From an uncultured Treponema sp. (lineage in GTDB: Bacteria > Spirochaetota > Spirochaetia > Treponematales > Treponemataceae): a stretch of DNA of 64,000 nt. Made by a program: the position numbers and the translations under genes. The notes below the pieces were generated by a model. It was not told the origin of the DNA and made no database searches. It saw nothing but the letters and a program-made list of their open reading frames with translations. Each line of letters opens with the position of its first letter. The stretch's first letter is position 1. This document shows, one piece after another, positions 35,358 through 45,113 of this stretch. The stretch spans positions 1-64,000 of the forward strand of contig CAMOIE010000010.1 in NCBI GenBank assembly GCA_946615905.1, written 5' to 3'.

Positions 35358-38300
35358 TCAGGTCAAATCTGCGATTTTAATCGTAGATTTGTGGACTGAT
35401 TTTTCTTTCATCACAAGTGAGTAGAGAACCGGGATGAAAAAGAGGGTGACGAATGTTGAAGACGTAAGGCCGCCGACAACCGCGACTCCGATTGGCTGAA
35501 CCATTCCGGCAGAACCGCTCGTGGCAAAGCACATCGGAATCATGCCTAGGATTGTCGTGGCTGTTGTCATCAAAACCGGGCGCAGGCGAGAGGCTCCGGC
35601 TTCAAGACAGGCTTCCTTCATTTTCATGCCCCGGTCAATCAGCAGGTTTGTGTAGTCGACCAAAATGATTCCGTTGTTGACGACGATTCCGACCAGCATG
35701 ATAAGTCCGATTGCGCTGATCATCGAGATTGCCTGACCGGTCAGCTTGTAAATCGCGACGACTCCGATTATCAAAAATGGAATCGTGCAGAGGTTAATCA
35801 GCGGGGCCTTGAATGACTCGTAGGTTCCGGCCATGACGCCGAATACCAGCAAAATCGCCATCAGTATGATTCCGCCGTAGGCACTTCCCTGCTCCTTCAT
35901 ATCTTTCCAAGTTCCCTCGTAGCTGACTGTTACTCCTTCTGGAATGATGAAAGTTGACGCGATTCCATCCCGGATTTCATCCTCGACGACGTTTGCGTTT
36001 TTGTCGCTGACTACATCGGCGAAAACCTTAACAACGCGGGTCTGGTTCACACGCTTGATTGAGACAGGTCCCAGTCCTTTCACAATCTTGGCGAAGTTCG
36101 CCACGCTGACCATGCCGTTATTTCCCTTTACGAAAATCTGCTCCAAGTCCACGACTTTTTGCCTGTCGGAGGGCTGGTACATGACTTTCACGCTGTATTC
36201 CTTGCCGTCTGAGCGGAATGTAGTGGCTGTAACGCCGTTAACCGCGTAGTTGATTTCTTTTGCGACCGTGGTAACGTCAACTCCGAAAGCGTATGCTCTT
36301 TCTCTGTCGATTACGACCTCTACTTCAGGCAGACCTTCTTCCGTGTCGATTGAGACTTCTCCGATGTCTTTGATTGATTCCATGACCGAGCGGATTTGGC
36401 TTGCGGTCTGCATCGCAAGGTCAAGGGAGTCGGACTTTACTTTTAGAATCAAGTCGCTTCCTGTCATCTGCCTTGCCCGCCCCTGACTGAAATTCATGCG
36501 GCAGTCTGCGGGAAAGTCAGCGAAATGGGCGCGGAGCTTTTTTTGGATTGTCTCGGAATTGTCAATTTGCAGGTCACTTTCCGGGAGACTGATTTGCAGA
36601 GAGCCTTTGTAGGAAGCGGTCGAGGAGCCGGAAGTCAGAATCAAAGTTTTGTAGCCCTTGATTTCTTCCTGAACGATGGCCTCAAGCTGCTGCAAGACAG
36701 ATGTAGTCTCCTCAAGCTTGGTTCCAATAGGAAGTGTGACGTTGACTGTAACCGAGTCATCGTTTCCGCCTGTCATCATTTGGATTCTCAGCGTTGTGGC
36801 CGTGGCGAGGGCGATTACAAGTGCGCAGACGCAGATTAATGTCGTGGCTTTGCGGTGCCCAAGGGCTGATTTTAACGCGCGCTTGTAGGCTCTTGTAAGT
36901 GCGTCCACCGGAGCGTCAAAGGAGGCGTACAATCTGATTAAAAATCTGCTCGTCAGCGGCTTTTCGTTTCTGTTCGTCAGCGGAAGGAATTTTCCGGCCA
37001 GGACTGGAACTAGGAAAATCGCGACAAAAAGGGAGGAGACAAGGGCGATTACGACAGTGAAGATGATTCCCTTGAACATCTGCCCCATCATGCCGAGGTC
37101 GCTCATAAAAAAGAGAAATGGGATGAAGACGCAGATTGTCGTCAGGTTGCCGGACAAAACCGACATGACCATTTCGGAGGATCCTAAAACTGCGGCGACT
37201 TTTGCCTTTGCCCCGCGAGACCGGTAGACGTAGATATTTTCAATCATGACGATTGACGCGTCCACAATCATTCCGACACCAAGAATCAGACCGGTCATCG
37301 TCACCATGTTCAATGTGATTCCGGCGAAAGTCATGCAGAGAATCGTAATCACGATTGAAAGGGGAATTGAAATTGCGATAATCATCGTGGACTTAAAAGA
37401 CTTCAAAAAGAAGAAAAGGACTAAGACAGCAAGCAAAAGTCCCTGCCAGGCTGAGTCAAAAAGTGTGCTGAGCGTGTCGCGGATTGAGTCTGTGTCATCG
37501 CGGATAATCTCAAGGGAAATGTCAGACGGAAGGGACTCTTCCAGCTGGGCGATTTTTTTGTAGACTTCGTTTGCGACAGTCACCGAGTTAGAGCCGGACT
37601 GCTTTGTGATTGACACGTAGACTCCAGGCTCCCCGTTGATGTAGACGACAGAAGATGCATCGGCATAGCCCATAAAAGCGTTGCCTATGTCGGAGAGTTT
37701 CACGTCGTAGCCGTTGACGGTCGTAATCACAGCGTTTTGGATTTCCTCAAGGCTCGCGTATTCACCTGTCGTTCGGATTGCGTATTCCTTTTTGCCTTCC
37801 TCGATTTTTCCGCCGCCAAGCTCCAGGTTCTGCTTTGACAGGGCGGAAGTCACGCTCGTAATAGTAAGCCCGTAGGCCGCAAGGCGGTTTTCGCTAAGCT
37901 CCACGCGGACGATTTTTTCCCGTCCACCGTAGACGGAGGCCTCCGCAACGCCGTCAGCCTGCTCAAAAATATCAACGATTGTGTCCTCGGCAATCTGCTT
38001 GAGGTCATCGTTTGACCGGTTTCCTCTGACGGCGATTCTCATAATCGGCATTGAGTCTGAGTCCATTTTGAAAATAGTCGGGGTGACATCATCAGGAAGA
38101 GAACGCTCTACACGGTCAAGTTTGTCGCGCACATCGTTCACGGCTTCGTCAAGGTCAGTTCCGTAGTTGAATTCAAGGGAAATTCTGGACCGGCCTTCAG
38201 AAGATGTCGAAGTCATTTCCTTCAAGCCGGAAACCGAGACAAGGGCCGACTCCATGACTTTCGTGACCGCCTTTTCTACTGTCTCAGGTCCAGCGTTCGT

Positions 38301-38453
38301 GTATGTCGCGCTTACGGAAAGATAGGGCATGTCAACGTCCGGCATAAGGCTGATTGACACGTTTTTTATTGTAAACAAGCCCATGATTCCCAAAAGGACG
38401 AAAACCATGAGGGTCAGAACAGGGTGGTTAAGGGTTGTCTTTGTTATGCTCAT
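35358..38453 (-). CDS. RND family efflux pump, inner-membrane transporter, copy 2
   Basis: 1031 aa HAE1-type resistance-nodulation-division permease, AcrB-like. It has an N-terminal TM helix (LTLMVFVLLGIMGLFTI), two large periplasmic loops, and TM4 with GVGMIVDASIVMIENIYVYR carrying the proton-relay Asp; the C-terminal half repeats the topology. It would export drugs, bile-like compounds or other toxins using proton (or sodium) motive force, with the adaptor and TolC proteins encoded just upstream. Its ATG overlaps the adaptor stop (ATGA). Close in sequence order and length to the pump at 41053, so the operon was duplicated. Confidence 0.93.
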   Translation of the reverse strand: MSITKTTLNHPVLTLMVFVLLGIMGLFTIKNVSISLMPDVDMPYLSVSATYTNAGPETVEKAVTKVMESALVSVSGLKEMTSTSSEGRSRISLEFNYGTDLDEAVNDVRDKLDRVERSLPDDVTPTIFKMDSDSMPIMRIAVRGNRSNDDLKQIAEDTIVDIFEQADGVAEASVYGGREKIVRVELSENRLAAYGLTITSVTSALSKQNLELGGGKIEEGKKEYAIRTTGEYASLEEIQNAVITTVNGYDVKLSDIGNAFMGYADASSVVYINGEPGVYVSITKQSGSNSVTVANEVYKKIAQLEESLPSDISLEIIRDDTDSIRDTLSTLFDSAWQGLLLAVLVLFFFLKSFKSTMIIAISIPLSIVITILCMTFAGITLNMVTMTGLILGVGMIVDASIVMIENIYVYRSRGAKAKVAAVLGSSEMVMSVLSGNLTTICVFIPFLFFMSDLGMMGQMFKGIIFTVVIALVSSLFVAIFLVPVLAGKFLPLTNRNEKPLTSRFLIRLYASFDAPVDALTRAYKRALKSALGHRKATTLICVCALVIALATATTLRIQMMTGGNDDSVTVNVTLPIGTKLEETTSVLQQLEAIVQEEIKGYKTLILTSGSSTASYKGSLQISLPESDLQIDNSETIQKKLRAHFADFPADCRMNFSQGRARQMTGSDLILKVKSDSLDLAMQTASQIRSVMESIKDIGEVSIDTEEGLPEVEVVIDRERAYAFGVDVTTVAKEINYAVNGVTATTFRSDGKEYSVKVMYQPSDRQKVVDLEQIFVKGNNGMVSVANFAKIVKGLGPVSIKRVNQTRVVKVFADVVSDKNANVVEDEIRDGIASTFIIPEGVTVSYEGTWKDMKEQGSAYGGIILMAILLVFGVMAGTYESFKAPLINLCTIPFLIIGVVAIYKLTGQAISMISAIGLIMLVGIVVNNGIILVDYTNLLIDRGMKMKEACLEAGASRLRPVLMTTATTILGMIPMCFATSGSAGMVQPIGVAVVGGLTSSTFVTLFFIPVLYSLVMKEKSVHKSTIKIADLT

Positions 38454-39385
38454 TTTCTTCCTGCCGCTTTGGAGATGTCCTTGATTTTTGCCCCTTCAGA
38501 AAGGGCTGTCTGTCCGGCGACAACCACAGTCTCGCCCTCGCTCAAGCCAGAGAGAATCTGCGTGATTCCATCGACCGTCTGTCCCCGTGTGACTTCGCGG
38601 CGTTCGACAGTCTCCCCGTCAGCCTTTACCGCATAAGCAAAATACTTTCCGTCTTTTTCAACGAGGGAGTCGGCGGGCATTGTAAGCTCTCCTGAGAAAT
38701 CCTGTGTGAACAATACGACTTTTGCGAACATTCCAGCGTTCACCCTGTGGTCGTCCTTGTCAAAAGTGAGGATTATTTCTTTTGTGCGGCTTGCGGAATC
38801 TACGACCGGTGAGACGCGGGAAACTGTAGCTGTAAAAATCACTCCGGGATAGGCCTGTAGCGTGATGTTCGCAGTCAATCCGGTTTTAAGGAGGGCAACG
38901 TAACGCTCTGGAATTTTCGCCGTAATCTGTAGGTTCTTCACGTCACCGATTGTCGTGATTACGGAATTCGTTGAGACAGTCGTGCCGTCTTTTAGCGGGG
39001 AAGAGACAATCGAGCCGTTAATCGGGGCGTAGACCGGGCTTCTGATATAGGAAGCTCCTGGTTCGTTGGGGTCGATGTATGCGATAATCTGACCTTTTTT
39101 TACCGGGGAGCCGAGCTGCACGCGGATTTCATTGACCTTTCCGCCGATGTCCGGGAAAACTTCGATTGAAGACTGGGCCTCAACCTCGCCGTTTGTCACA
39201 ACGTAGTCATGCAGAACAGTCTTTTGGATTTCCTGGGTTTTTACGGAAAATACAGTGGAGCCTCGCTTTCCTCGTCCCCCGGCTTCCTGACTATTTCCTT
39301 TTTTGGCAATAACGATTCCGCCGACTGCAAGCACAGTCACAATCGCGGTGACAATCATCACAATGTAAGATTTTCTCAATTTCAT
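38450..39385 (-). CDS. RND periplasmic adaptor (membrane fusion protein), copy 2
   Basis: 311 aa. N-terminal membrane anchor (YIVMIVTAIVTVLAVGGIVI) without a lipobox, then a split biotinyl/lipoyl-type domain (VNEIRVQLGSPVKKGQIIAY ... GSIVSSPLKDGTTVST), a beta-barrel (AGMFAKVVLFT) and a membrane-proximal domain (ALSEGAKI). The alpha-hairpin that usually separates the lipoyl halves is very short, as in adaptors of compact pumps. It links the RND transporter to TolC. GGAGAA precedes the ATG. Confidence 0.9.
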   Translation of the reverse strand: MKLRKSYIVMIVTAIVTVLAVGGIVIAKKGNSQEAGGRGKRGSTVFSVKTQEIQKTVLHDYVVTNGEVEAQSSIEVFPDIGGKVNEIRVQLGSPVKKGQIIAYIDPNEPGASYIRSPVYAPINGSIVSSPLKDGTTVSTNSVITTIGDVKNLQITAKIPERYVALLKTGLTANITLQAYPGVIFTATVSRVSPVVDSASRTKEIILTFDKDDHRVNAGMFAKVVLFTQDFSGELTMPADSLVEKDGKYFAYAVKADGETVERREVTRGQTVDGITQILSGLSEGETVVVAGQTALSEGAKIKDISKAAGRK

Positions 39386-39397
39386 AGTTTTCTCCAG

Positions 39398-40678
39398 TTA
39401 TTTTCCAAGGCTGTTGAATTCCACGCCGATTAGATTCTCAAGTTCAAGCACAGATTTTATCAAAGTCAGCTGCTCGCTTTTTAGGCTGACTTCCGCGCTG
39501 AGCATAGAGTCGTTCGCGTCCTGCAAGCTCAGCAAGTCCTTTGTTCCCCGGTTGTAGGCCTGCAAGGTCATCTCGTAGGTCTTTTTGGCAAGCTCCACGC
39601 TGGATTCCTTTGACTTTATCGCAGACTGACTCTGCCGGATTTGTCTTAGGGAAGACTCGATGTCCACCTCAAGCGAAGTTTTTGCGTCCTGCAAGGCCAG
39701 TTCCTGACTTTTGACGGAATCCTTTGCCGCGTCAACCTTGTCGTTCGATGAAGACCATGGAAGAATTCCGTCCAGAGGAATCGTCGCGGTCAGTCTCAGG
39801 GAGCCGGAATCTTTCGGGTCAGTCCGAACCCCATCTTTTGATGTAAGAGAGGGCTGATAATTCCACCCGGCGGAAATAGTCGGCGAATAGGCGGAAAATC
39901 TCGCGGAAAGCAAAGATGATTTTGCAGCCTCGACTTTTTTCTCCGCCAGGGCCAAGTCCGGGGAATTGATTTCGGTTCCTTCCAAAGTGATTTCTTTTGA
40001 AGTCACCGCGTCATCAAGAGAGCCGGACAAGGTGATTTCGCTTTCCAAGTCAAGACCCAAAAGCTGCTTGAATGCGGCGAGGTCATTTTTGTAAGTCACG
40101 ATTGCGCTCTCAAGTTTCGGAATCAAATTCTGGTAGCTGACTTCCGCGCTCAGAACGTCAAGCTCGCTCATCCGCCCCTGATTGTATTTCGCCTTGTTGT
40201 TTTCCCACTGGGATTTCGCGGTCTCCAGATTCCGTTTTTGAAGCTCTATGTTGTCTTTCTCGTAAAGAAGACCGTAAAAAGTCTCCCGGACAGAAAGCTC
40301 TATTTTTCTGACCGCCTGATTGTAATTGATTTCGCCCTGCTCGTAGGCGATTCTTGCGGATTTTATCGATGTGAAAAGATTCGGTGAAAATGAGATTGAG
40401 ACGGAGCCTTGAACATAGGCCGACCAGTCATAGGAATCAGTTTTGTTGGGTCTTGTCAGCCCCGCGCTTGCAGACAGTGACGGAGAAATCGAATTCCAAG
40501 AATGATTTTTGTCCCGGCGGGAGGCTTCCAGCGTGATTTTTCCCTGCTGAATTGAAACGTTGTTTTGAACGGCGTATTCCACGGATTTTTCAACCGTAAG
40601 ATTTAACGGCGTTTGGGCAAAAAAAGGTCGGCACAGGGCAAGTCCCGCAAGCAAAAGAGCGGGTTTCCAATCTTTCAT
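39398..40678 (-). CDS. TolC-family outer-membrane efflux protein, copy 2
   Basis: 426 aa from the ATG at 40678 (MKDWKPALLLAGLALCRPFF), chosen because GAGGA precedes it; the longer reading frame begins in the promoter. Signal peptide, then two OEP repeats of long helices (YKNDLAAFKQLLGLD, AYNRGTKDLLSLQDANDSML). It forms the outer-membrane channel of the second pump. It has its own extended -10 promoter. Confidence 0.9.
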   Translation of the reverse strand: MKDWKPALLLAGLALCRPFFAQTPLNLTVEKSVEYAVQNNVSIQQGKITLEASRRDKNHSWNSISPSLSASAGLTRPNKTDSYDWSAYVQGSVSISFSPNLFTSIKSARIAYEQGEINYNQAVRKIELSVRETFYGLLYEKDNIELQKRNLETAKSQWENNKAKYNQGRMSELDVLSAEVSYQNLIPKLESAIVTYKNDLAAFKQLLGLDLESEITLSGSLDDAVTSKEITLEGTEINSPDLALAEKKVEAAKSSLLSARFSAYSPTISAGWNYQPSLTSKDGVRTDPKDSGSLRLTATIPLDGILPWSSSNDKVDAAKDSVKSQELALQDAKTSLEVDIESSLRQIRQSQSAIKSKESSVELAKKTYEMTLQAYNRGTKDLLSLQDANDSMLSAEVSLKSEQLTLIKSVLELENLIGVEFNSLGK

Positions 40679-40680
40679 AA

Positions 40681-40730
40681 AATTCCTCATTTTTTTCTGA
40701 TTATAGCATATCAAAAACAAATGAGGAATT
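40681..40730 (-). promoter_or_regulatory. Internal promoter flanked by perfect anti-SD/SD inverted repeat
   Basis: Extended -10 TGC-TATAAT (minus strand, 40705-40700). AATTCCTCATTT and AAATGAGGAATT (40681-40692 and 40719-40730) are perfect 12-bp complements. On the transcript the downstream arm contains the tolC ribosome-binding site GAGG, and the upstream arm would be present only in read-through RNA from operon 1. Confidence 0.6.
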
Positions 40731-40750
40731 CTTAAGTTTCAACATAGACT

Positions 40751-41035
40751 TTAATTTTTATCGTGGAGGACAAAAAGTTTTATGCCTTCGTCTGGGAATT
40801 TTTCCTTGGCGTAGTCAACGACCGTCTTAATTTTTGCCTCGCAGGAGTCTTCGCAGTAGGCGATGATTGAGACATTAGTCTCCGGCCAAGTTGTCGTCCC
40901 CAGCTTGTAGGAGTCGCCCCCCCGCCCCGTAACCAGCGGAATCACCGAATAGTAGAAGTCCGGCATTGCGGCCACAAGGTTGTTGATTATGTATTCTTGA
41001 GTTGACTGGTTTGCAAAAATTTCCGCTCTTATCAT
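40751..41035 (-). CDS. PII-like transporter-associated protein (PG0541-type), copy 1
   Basis: 94 aa, paralog of the protein at 35032. Pattern: MIRAEIFANQ strand, helix, IPLVTGRGGDSYKLGTTTWP loop, strand NVSIIAYCED and helix VDYAKEKFPDEGIKLF. The position after an RND pump is the same as for copy 2, which strengthens the link between the two protein types. GGAGGG precedes the ATG. The two central Cys (YCEDSCEAK) are not in copy 2, so ligands might differ. Confidence 0.8.
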   Translation of the reverse strand: MIRAEIFANQSTQEYIINNLVAAMPDFYYSVIPLVTGRGGDSYKLGTTTWPETNVSIIAYCEDSCEAKIKTVVDYAKEKFPDEGIKLFVLHDKN

Positions 41036-41052
41036 ATTTTACCCTCCATTTT

Positions 41053-44000
41053 TTAATATGCTAACTTCTCCAGCCTTCTGACCAGCTCGTCATCCATTTT
41101 GAATACTGCCTTTTTGTCCCGCCTCTGGTTGAAAAGGGAGTAGAGAACCGGAATTATGAAAAGCGTTACAATCGTCGATGAAGTAAGACCTCCGATTACG
41201 CACACGCCGATTGGCTGGGTCATCGAAGAGTTTGCATCGCCGAAAAAGGCCATTGGAATCATGCCGAGAATCGTGGTCAGAGTTGTCATCATGACAGGAC
41301 GGAATCTCGACGCGCCTGCCCTCTCACAGGCCTCCATGACTTTTACCCCGCGGCCGACCAAAAGATTCGTCTGGTCAACGAGAATGATTCCGTTGTTGAC
41401 AACGATTCCAATCAGCATAACCACGCCAATCATTGAAACCATGCTGAAAGACTGGCCGACAATCATGTGGATTATCACAACTCCGACAATCAGGAAGGGG
41501 AGCGTGAACAAGTTGATGAACGGTTCCTTGAAGGACTCGTATGTTCCCGCCATAACTCCGAAGACCAAGAGAACCGCAAGAATTATGATTACGACAAAGA
41601 CTTTCATCATATCAATCGTGTTCTGCCAGGAGCCTTCGTACAAAAGTGTGACTTCTTCTGGAATCACCATATTGTCGGCAATCGCCTGTTTGATTAGATT
41701 TTCCGCCTCGCCCGCGCTCACATTTCCAGAGACATTAGCAGTCAGGTGGACCGTGCGAATCTTATTTTCGCGGTTGATTGCAACAGGTCCGATAGACCGG
41801 CTGACTTCCGCAAAGTTTGCGACCGAATACAGCCCGCCTGTTCCCTGGACGTAGATGTTTTCAAGGTCGGGAATGTCGGTTCTGTCCTCATCGCGGAGGA
41901 GGACCAGCACATCGTAGTCGTTGCCGTTTGACCTGTAGGTCGTGGCGGTCTTTCCGTTTATCGAATAGTTGATTTCGCTCGCTATGTCGCTCACGGAGAT
42001 TCCGAACATAGATGCCCTGTCACGGTTGATTTTAACTTCGACTTCCGGCAGGCCTTCCTCTGTGTCAAGCTCGGCTTCTGTTACGGACGGAACTTTTTTT
42101 GAAATCATGTCAATCAGGTCGTTGCCGGTCGCAAGAAGCTGGTCCAAGTCGGAGCCTCGGATAGCAATGTCGATGTCGCTTCCTGCCATCTGCTGCATCT
42201 TTCCGTCGTCAAAAGAGAATGTCGCAGTCGGGAAGTCCTCAAAATGGGCGCGCAACTTTGCCTTAACGGTCTGAGCCGAGTCAATTTGCTTTGAAGCATC
42301 GGGCAGGGTGATTGAAATCGAGCCCTTATATGATGTGTCGGAACTTCCAATTCCAGAAGAGGAGCCTGCCGTAACAACGAGGTTCTCATAGCCCTTGATT
42401 TCATCCTTTATGATGTCGTAGAACTGGTCAAGAACGTTCTGGGTCTCGGAAAGTTTTGTTCCAAGCGGAAGTTCCACATTGAGTCCAACAGACGTGTCGT
42501 TGTAGTTCGACATAAAGGCAACCCTCAAACGGCCAAAAAGGAGAATCGAGGATGCAAGCAGGGTAAATGCCACTAGGAGAGTCGAAAACCTGTGGCGCAG
42601 GACAAAGTGAAGGGCTTTTCGATACTTTCCGGTGACAAAGTTGATCGCCCCCTCGACTGCGGCATCAGCCTTCCTCAGTCTTTCGTTTTTAATCGGAACT
42701 TCCTTGCGGTTGTCGACCTTGAGGAATTTTCCGGCCAGTACGGGCACCAGGAACATAGCTACGAACAGGGAGGATAGCAGGGCAATTATGATTACGACCA
42801 TCAGCGATGTAAAAAGCTCGCCTAGCATGTCAAGTTTGCTCTTAAATACAAAGAAAGGCACAAATACGCAGATTGTGGTTAGGTTGCCAGAGATGACCGA
42901 AGCCATGACTTCCTGAGTTCCGATTTCCGCCGAGACTTTTGCCGTGGTTCCCCTGGCACGGTATGAGTAGATGTTCTCAAGGACGACTACAGAGGCGTCC
43001 ACAACCATTCCGACTCCGAGAATCAGGCCGGTCATAGTGATCATGTTCAGGGTGATTCCGCCGAAAGTCATAACCAGGACTGTAATCAAAACCGAGAAGG
43101 GGATTGAAATCGCCATAATCAGAGTTGACTTTACAGACCTCAAGAATAAAAAGAGGACTATTACGGTCAGAATGAATCCTTCGAGAATTGACTCAAAGAG
43201 GGATGAAAGGGTGTCACGCACTGAGGTTGAGTCATCGCGGATGATTGTGATTGTCACCCCCTCTGGCAGAGTTTTTTGAATCGAGTCGATTTTAGCGTAA
43301 ACCGCATCCGCAACGTTGACCGTGTTTGACCCGGACTGCTTTTGCAAGGAAATATAGACTCCGGGCTTTCCGTTTATGAAGACTTCGCTTGTCTTGTCCT
43401 CGTATGACATTTCCACGCTACCGATATCGGAGAGCTTCACATCGTAGCCGTCAACTGTTCCGACTACAGTGTTTGAAATTTCGTCAATCGAAGCAAACTG
43501 CCCCGCCGTGCGAACCATATATTTTTTAGTTCCCTCAAAGACCGAGCCTCCTCCGATTTCAACGTTCTGCTCTGCAAGCTTTGCCGCGACAGCAGAAAGA
43601 GTCAGTCCGTAGGCCTCAAGCCTGTTCTGGCTCAACTCTACGCGGACAATTGAGTCACGGCCCCCCATGACGTTTGCCTGAGCGATTCCGTCGGCCTGCT
43701 CCAATTGGTCTGCAATCTGGTCGTCCGCAATTTTGCGAAGTTCGTCAGCGGACTTGTTGCCATTTATGGCCAAAGTCATCAGTGGCATCGAGGATGAGTC
43801 GAACTTGAAGATTGACGGTGTGTCGCAGCCATCGGGCAGGGAGCCTTCAACCATGTCGAGTTTGTCGCGGATGTCGTTGACAGCCTCATCAATGTCTGTT
43901 CCGTAAGTGAATTCAAGTTTTATCAGGGAAGAGCCTTCTGAACTTTGTGAAGTCATTTCGTTAAGATTGCTCACGCTCACAAGGCCTGACTCCAAGACTT

Positions 44001-44193
44001 CTGTGACCGATGACTCGACTGACTCAGGGCCGGCGTTGTCGTAGCTTGTCATCACCATGACAACAGGCATGTCCATGTCCGGCATGAGGTCAATCTGGAT
44101 TCCGCCCAAAGTGAAGGCTGCTACCAGAGCAATCAGGCCGAAAGTACAGATTGTCAGAACTGGGTGCTCAAGGACTTTTTTTGAAATGCTCAT
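41053..44193 (-). CDS. RND family efflux pump, inner-membrane transporter, copy 1
   Basis: 1046 aa, AcrB-like HAE1 permease. TM1 LTICTFGLIALVAAFTLGGI, periplasmic porter domains, TM4 GVGMVVDASVVVLENIYSYR with the key Asp, and a second six-helix half (GVVMLIGIVVNNGIILVDQT). It shares block order and many identical stretches with the pump at 35358 (VFGVMAGTYESFK, GVTATTFRS versus GKTATTYRS), so they are paralogs with diverged periplasmic loops. Its ATG overlaps the adaptor's stop codon. Probable substrate: hydrophobic toxic compounds, not further predictable. Confidence 0.93.
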   Translation of the reverse strand: MSISKKVLEHPVLTICTFGLIALVAAFTLGGIQIDLMPDMDMPVVMVMTSYDNAGPESVESSVTEVLESGLVSVSNLNEMTSQSSEGSSLIKLEFTYGTDIDEAVNDIRDKLDMVEGSLPDGCDTPSIFKFDSSSMPLMTLAINGNKSADELRKIADDQIADQLEQADGIAQANVMGGRDSIVRVELSQNRLEAYGLTLSAVAAKLAEQNVEIGGGSVFEGTKKYMVRTAGQFASIDEISNTVVGTVDGYDVKLSDIGSVEMSYEDKTSEVFINGKPGVYISLQKQSGSNTVNVADAVYAKIDSIQKTLPEGVTITIIRDDSTSVRDTLSSLFESILEGFILTVIVLFLFLRSVKSTLIMAISIPFSVLITVLVMTFGGITLNMITMTGLILGVGMVVDASVVVLENIYSYRARGTTAKVSAEIGTQEVMASVISGNLTTICVFVPFFVFKSKLDMLGELFTSLMVVIIIALLSSLFVAMFLVPVLAGKFLKVDNRKEVPIKNERLRKADAAVEGAINFVTGKYRKALHFVLRHRFSTLLVAFTLLASSILLFGRLRVAFMSNYNDTSVGLNVELPLGTKLSETQNVLDQFYDIIKDEIKGYENLVVTAGSSSGIGSSDTSYKGSISITLPDASKQIDSAQTVKAKLRAHFEDFPTATFSFDDGKMQQMAGSDIDIAIRGSDLDQLLATGNDLIDMISKKVPSVTEAELDTEEGLPEVEVKINRDRASMFGISVSDIASEINYSINGKTATTYRSNGNDYDVLVLLRDEDRTDIPDLENIYVQGTGGLYSVANFAEVSRSIGPVAINRENKIRTVHLTANVSGNVSAGEAENLIKQAIADNMVIPEEVTLLYEGSWQNTIDMMKVFVVIIILAVLLVFGVMAGTYESFKEPFINLFTLPFLIVGVVIIHMIVGQSFSMVSMIGVVMLIGIVVNNGIILVDQTNLLVGRGVKVMEACERAGASRFRPVMMTTLTTILGMIPMAFFGDANSSMTQPIGVCVIGGLTSSTIVTLFIIPVLYSLFNQRRDKKAVFKMDDELVRRLEKLAY

Positions 44194-45101
44194 TTTTCAC
44201 CCCCTACGATTTTCACCGTCACGCCGTCGCTTAAGACTTGCATTCCGCTTGTCACTATTTCCAGCCCTTCGCTTAAGCCCGCTGTGATTTCTGTAATTCC
44301 GTCAACAGTCACTCCTTTTGTAACCTCAGTTTTTTTGACAGTGGAGCCGTCTGAGTTCATCACGTAGACATAGCTTTTTCCCCGCTCACTTGTGATTGCG
44401 TCTGTCGGAATTGCGATTGCCTTTTCGTGGAGGATTGTGTTCAGCTTGATTGAGACGTACATTCCCGCATTGATTCTTGAGTCGCTTGTGTCAAAAAGAA
44501 AATAGACTTCCTTCGTGCGGCTAGTCTCGTCAACAATCGGGGAGACTCGGAATACGTGGGCGGGGAAAGTTTCGTCCTTGTAGGCCTCCAGCCGGACTTC
44601 TGCCGTAAGGCCTTTTTTTAAGCCTGCAATTTTGCTCTCTGGAATCAAGACTTCAATCTGCAATTTGTCGATTTTTCCAATTGATGCGACCGCAGTTGAC
44701 GTGGAGACCGTAGTTCCCCGGGTAAGCGGAAGGGAAGTCACGTAGCCGTCAATCGGCGCGATTACGGGGCTTAGCGCATAGTGGCTTCCGGGAACAGAGG
44801 GGTCAACCTGGGCAATCACCTGGCCCCGCTTAACGTAGTCGCCCAAAGTAACTGAAACAGATGACAATTTTCCGCTAGCATCCGGATAGACTGAGATTGA
44901 ATTGTCGGCCTTTACCGTGCCGTTGACCTTCATGTATTCCTGCAAGTCTGTCAAGTTGATTTTTTCAGTCTTTACAGAGTAGACGGTTGTTTCCGCCTTC
45001 ATCTCAGGCCTGCCGCCCTTGTTTTTTGGAATCAGCGCGAGTATAGCTAGAAGTCCGGCCGCGCAGGCAATCCATATTATTCTCTTCTGTGTCTTTTTCA
45101 T
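44190..45101 (-). CDS. RND periplasmic adaptor (membrane fusion protein), copy 1
   Basis: 303 aa. Anchor segment IIWIACAAGLLAILALI, lipoyl-type halves (SSVSVTLGDYVKRGQVIAQV, GYVTSLPLTRGTTVST), beta-barrel (AGMYVSIKLNT) and membrane-proximal end (VLSDGVTVKIVGGEK). It starts with a GGAG site 12 bp after the TolC stop and overlaps the pump gene by 4 bp. Partner of the 41053 pump. Confidence 0.9.
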   Translation of the reverse strand: MKKTQKRIIWIACAAGLLAILALIPKNKGGRPEMKAETTVYSVKTEKINLTDLQEYMKVNGTVKADNSISVYPDASGKLSSVSVTLGDYVKRGQVIAQVDPSVPGSHYALSPVIAPIDGYVTSLPLTRGTTVSTSTAVASIGKIDKLQIEVLIPESKIAGLKKGLTAEVRLEAYKDETFPAHVFRVSPIVDETSRTKEVYFLFDTSDSRINAGMYVSIKLNTILHEKAIAIPTDAITSERGKSYVYVMNSDGSTVKKTEVTKGVTVDGITEITAGLSEGLEIVTSGMQVLSDGVTVKIVGGEK

Positions 45102-45113
45102 TTATTTTTCTCC

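Noticed and set aside
41156-41854. 232-codon plus-strand ORF opposite the RND pump
   Set aside because: Antisense shadow caused by codon bias in a long gene; the opposite strand has all RND motifs.
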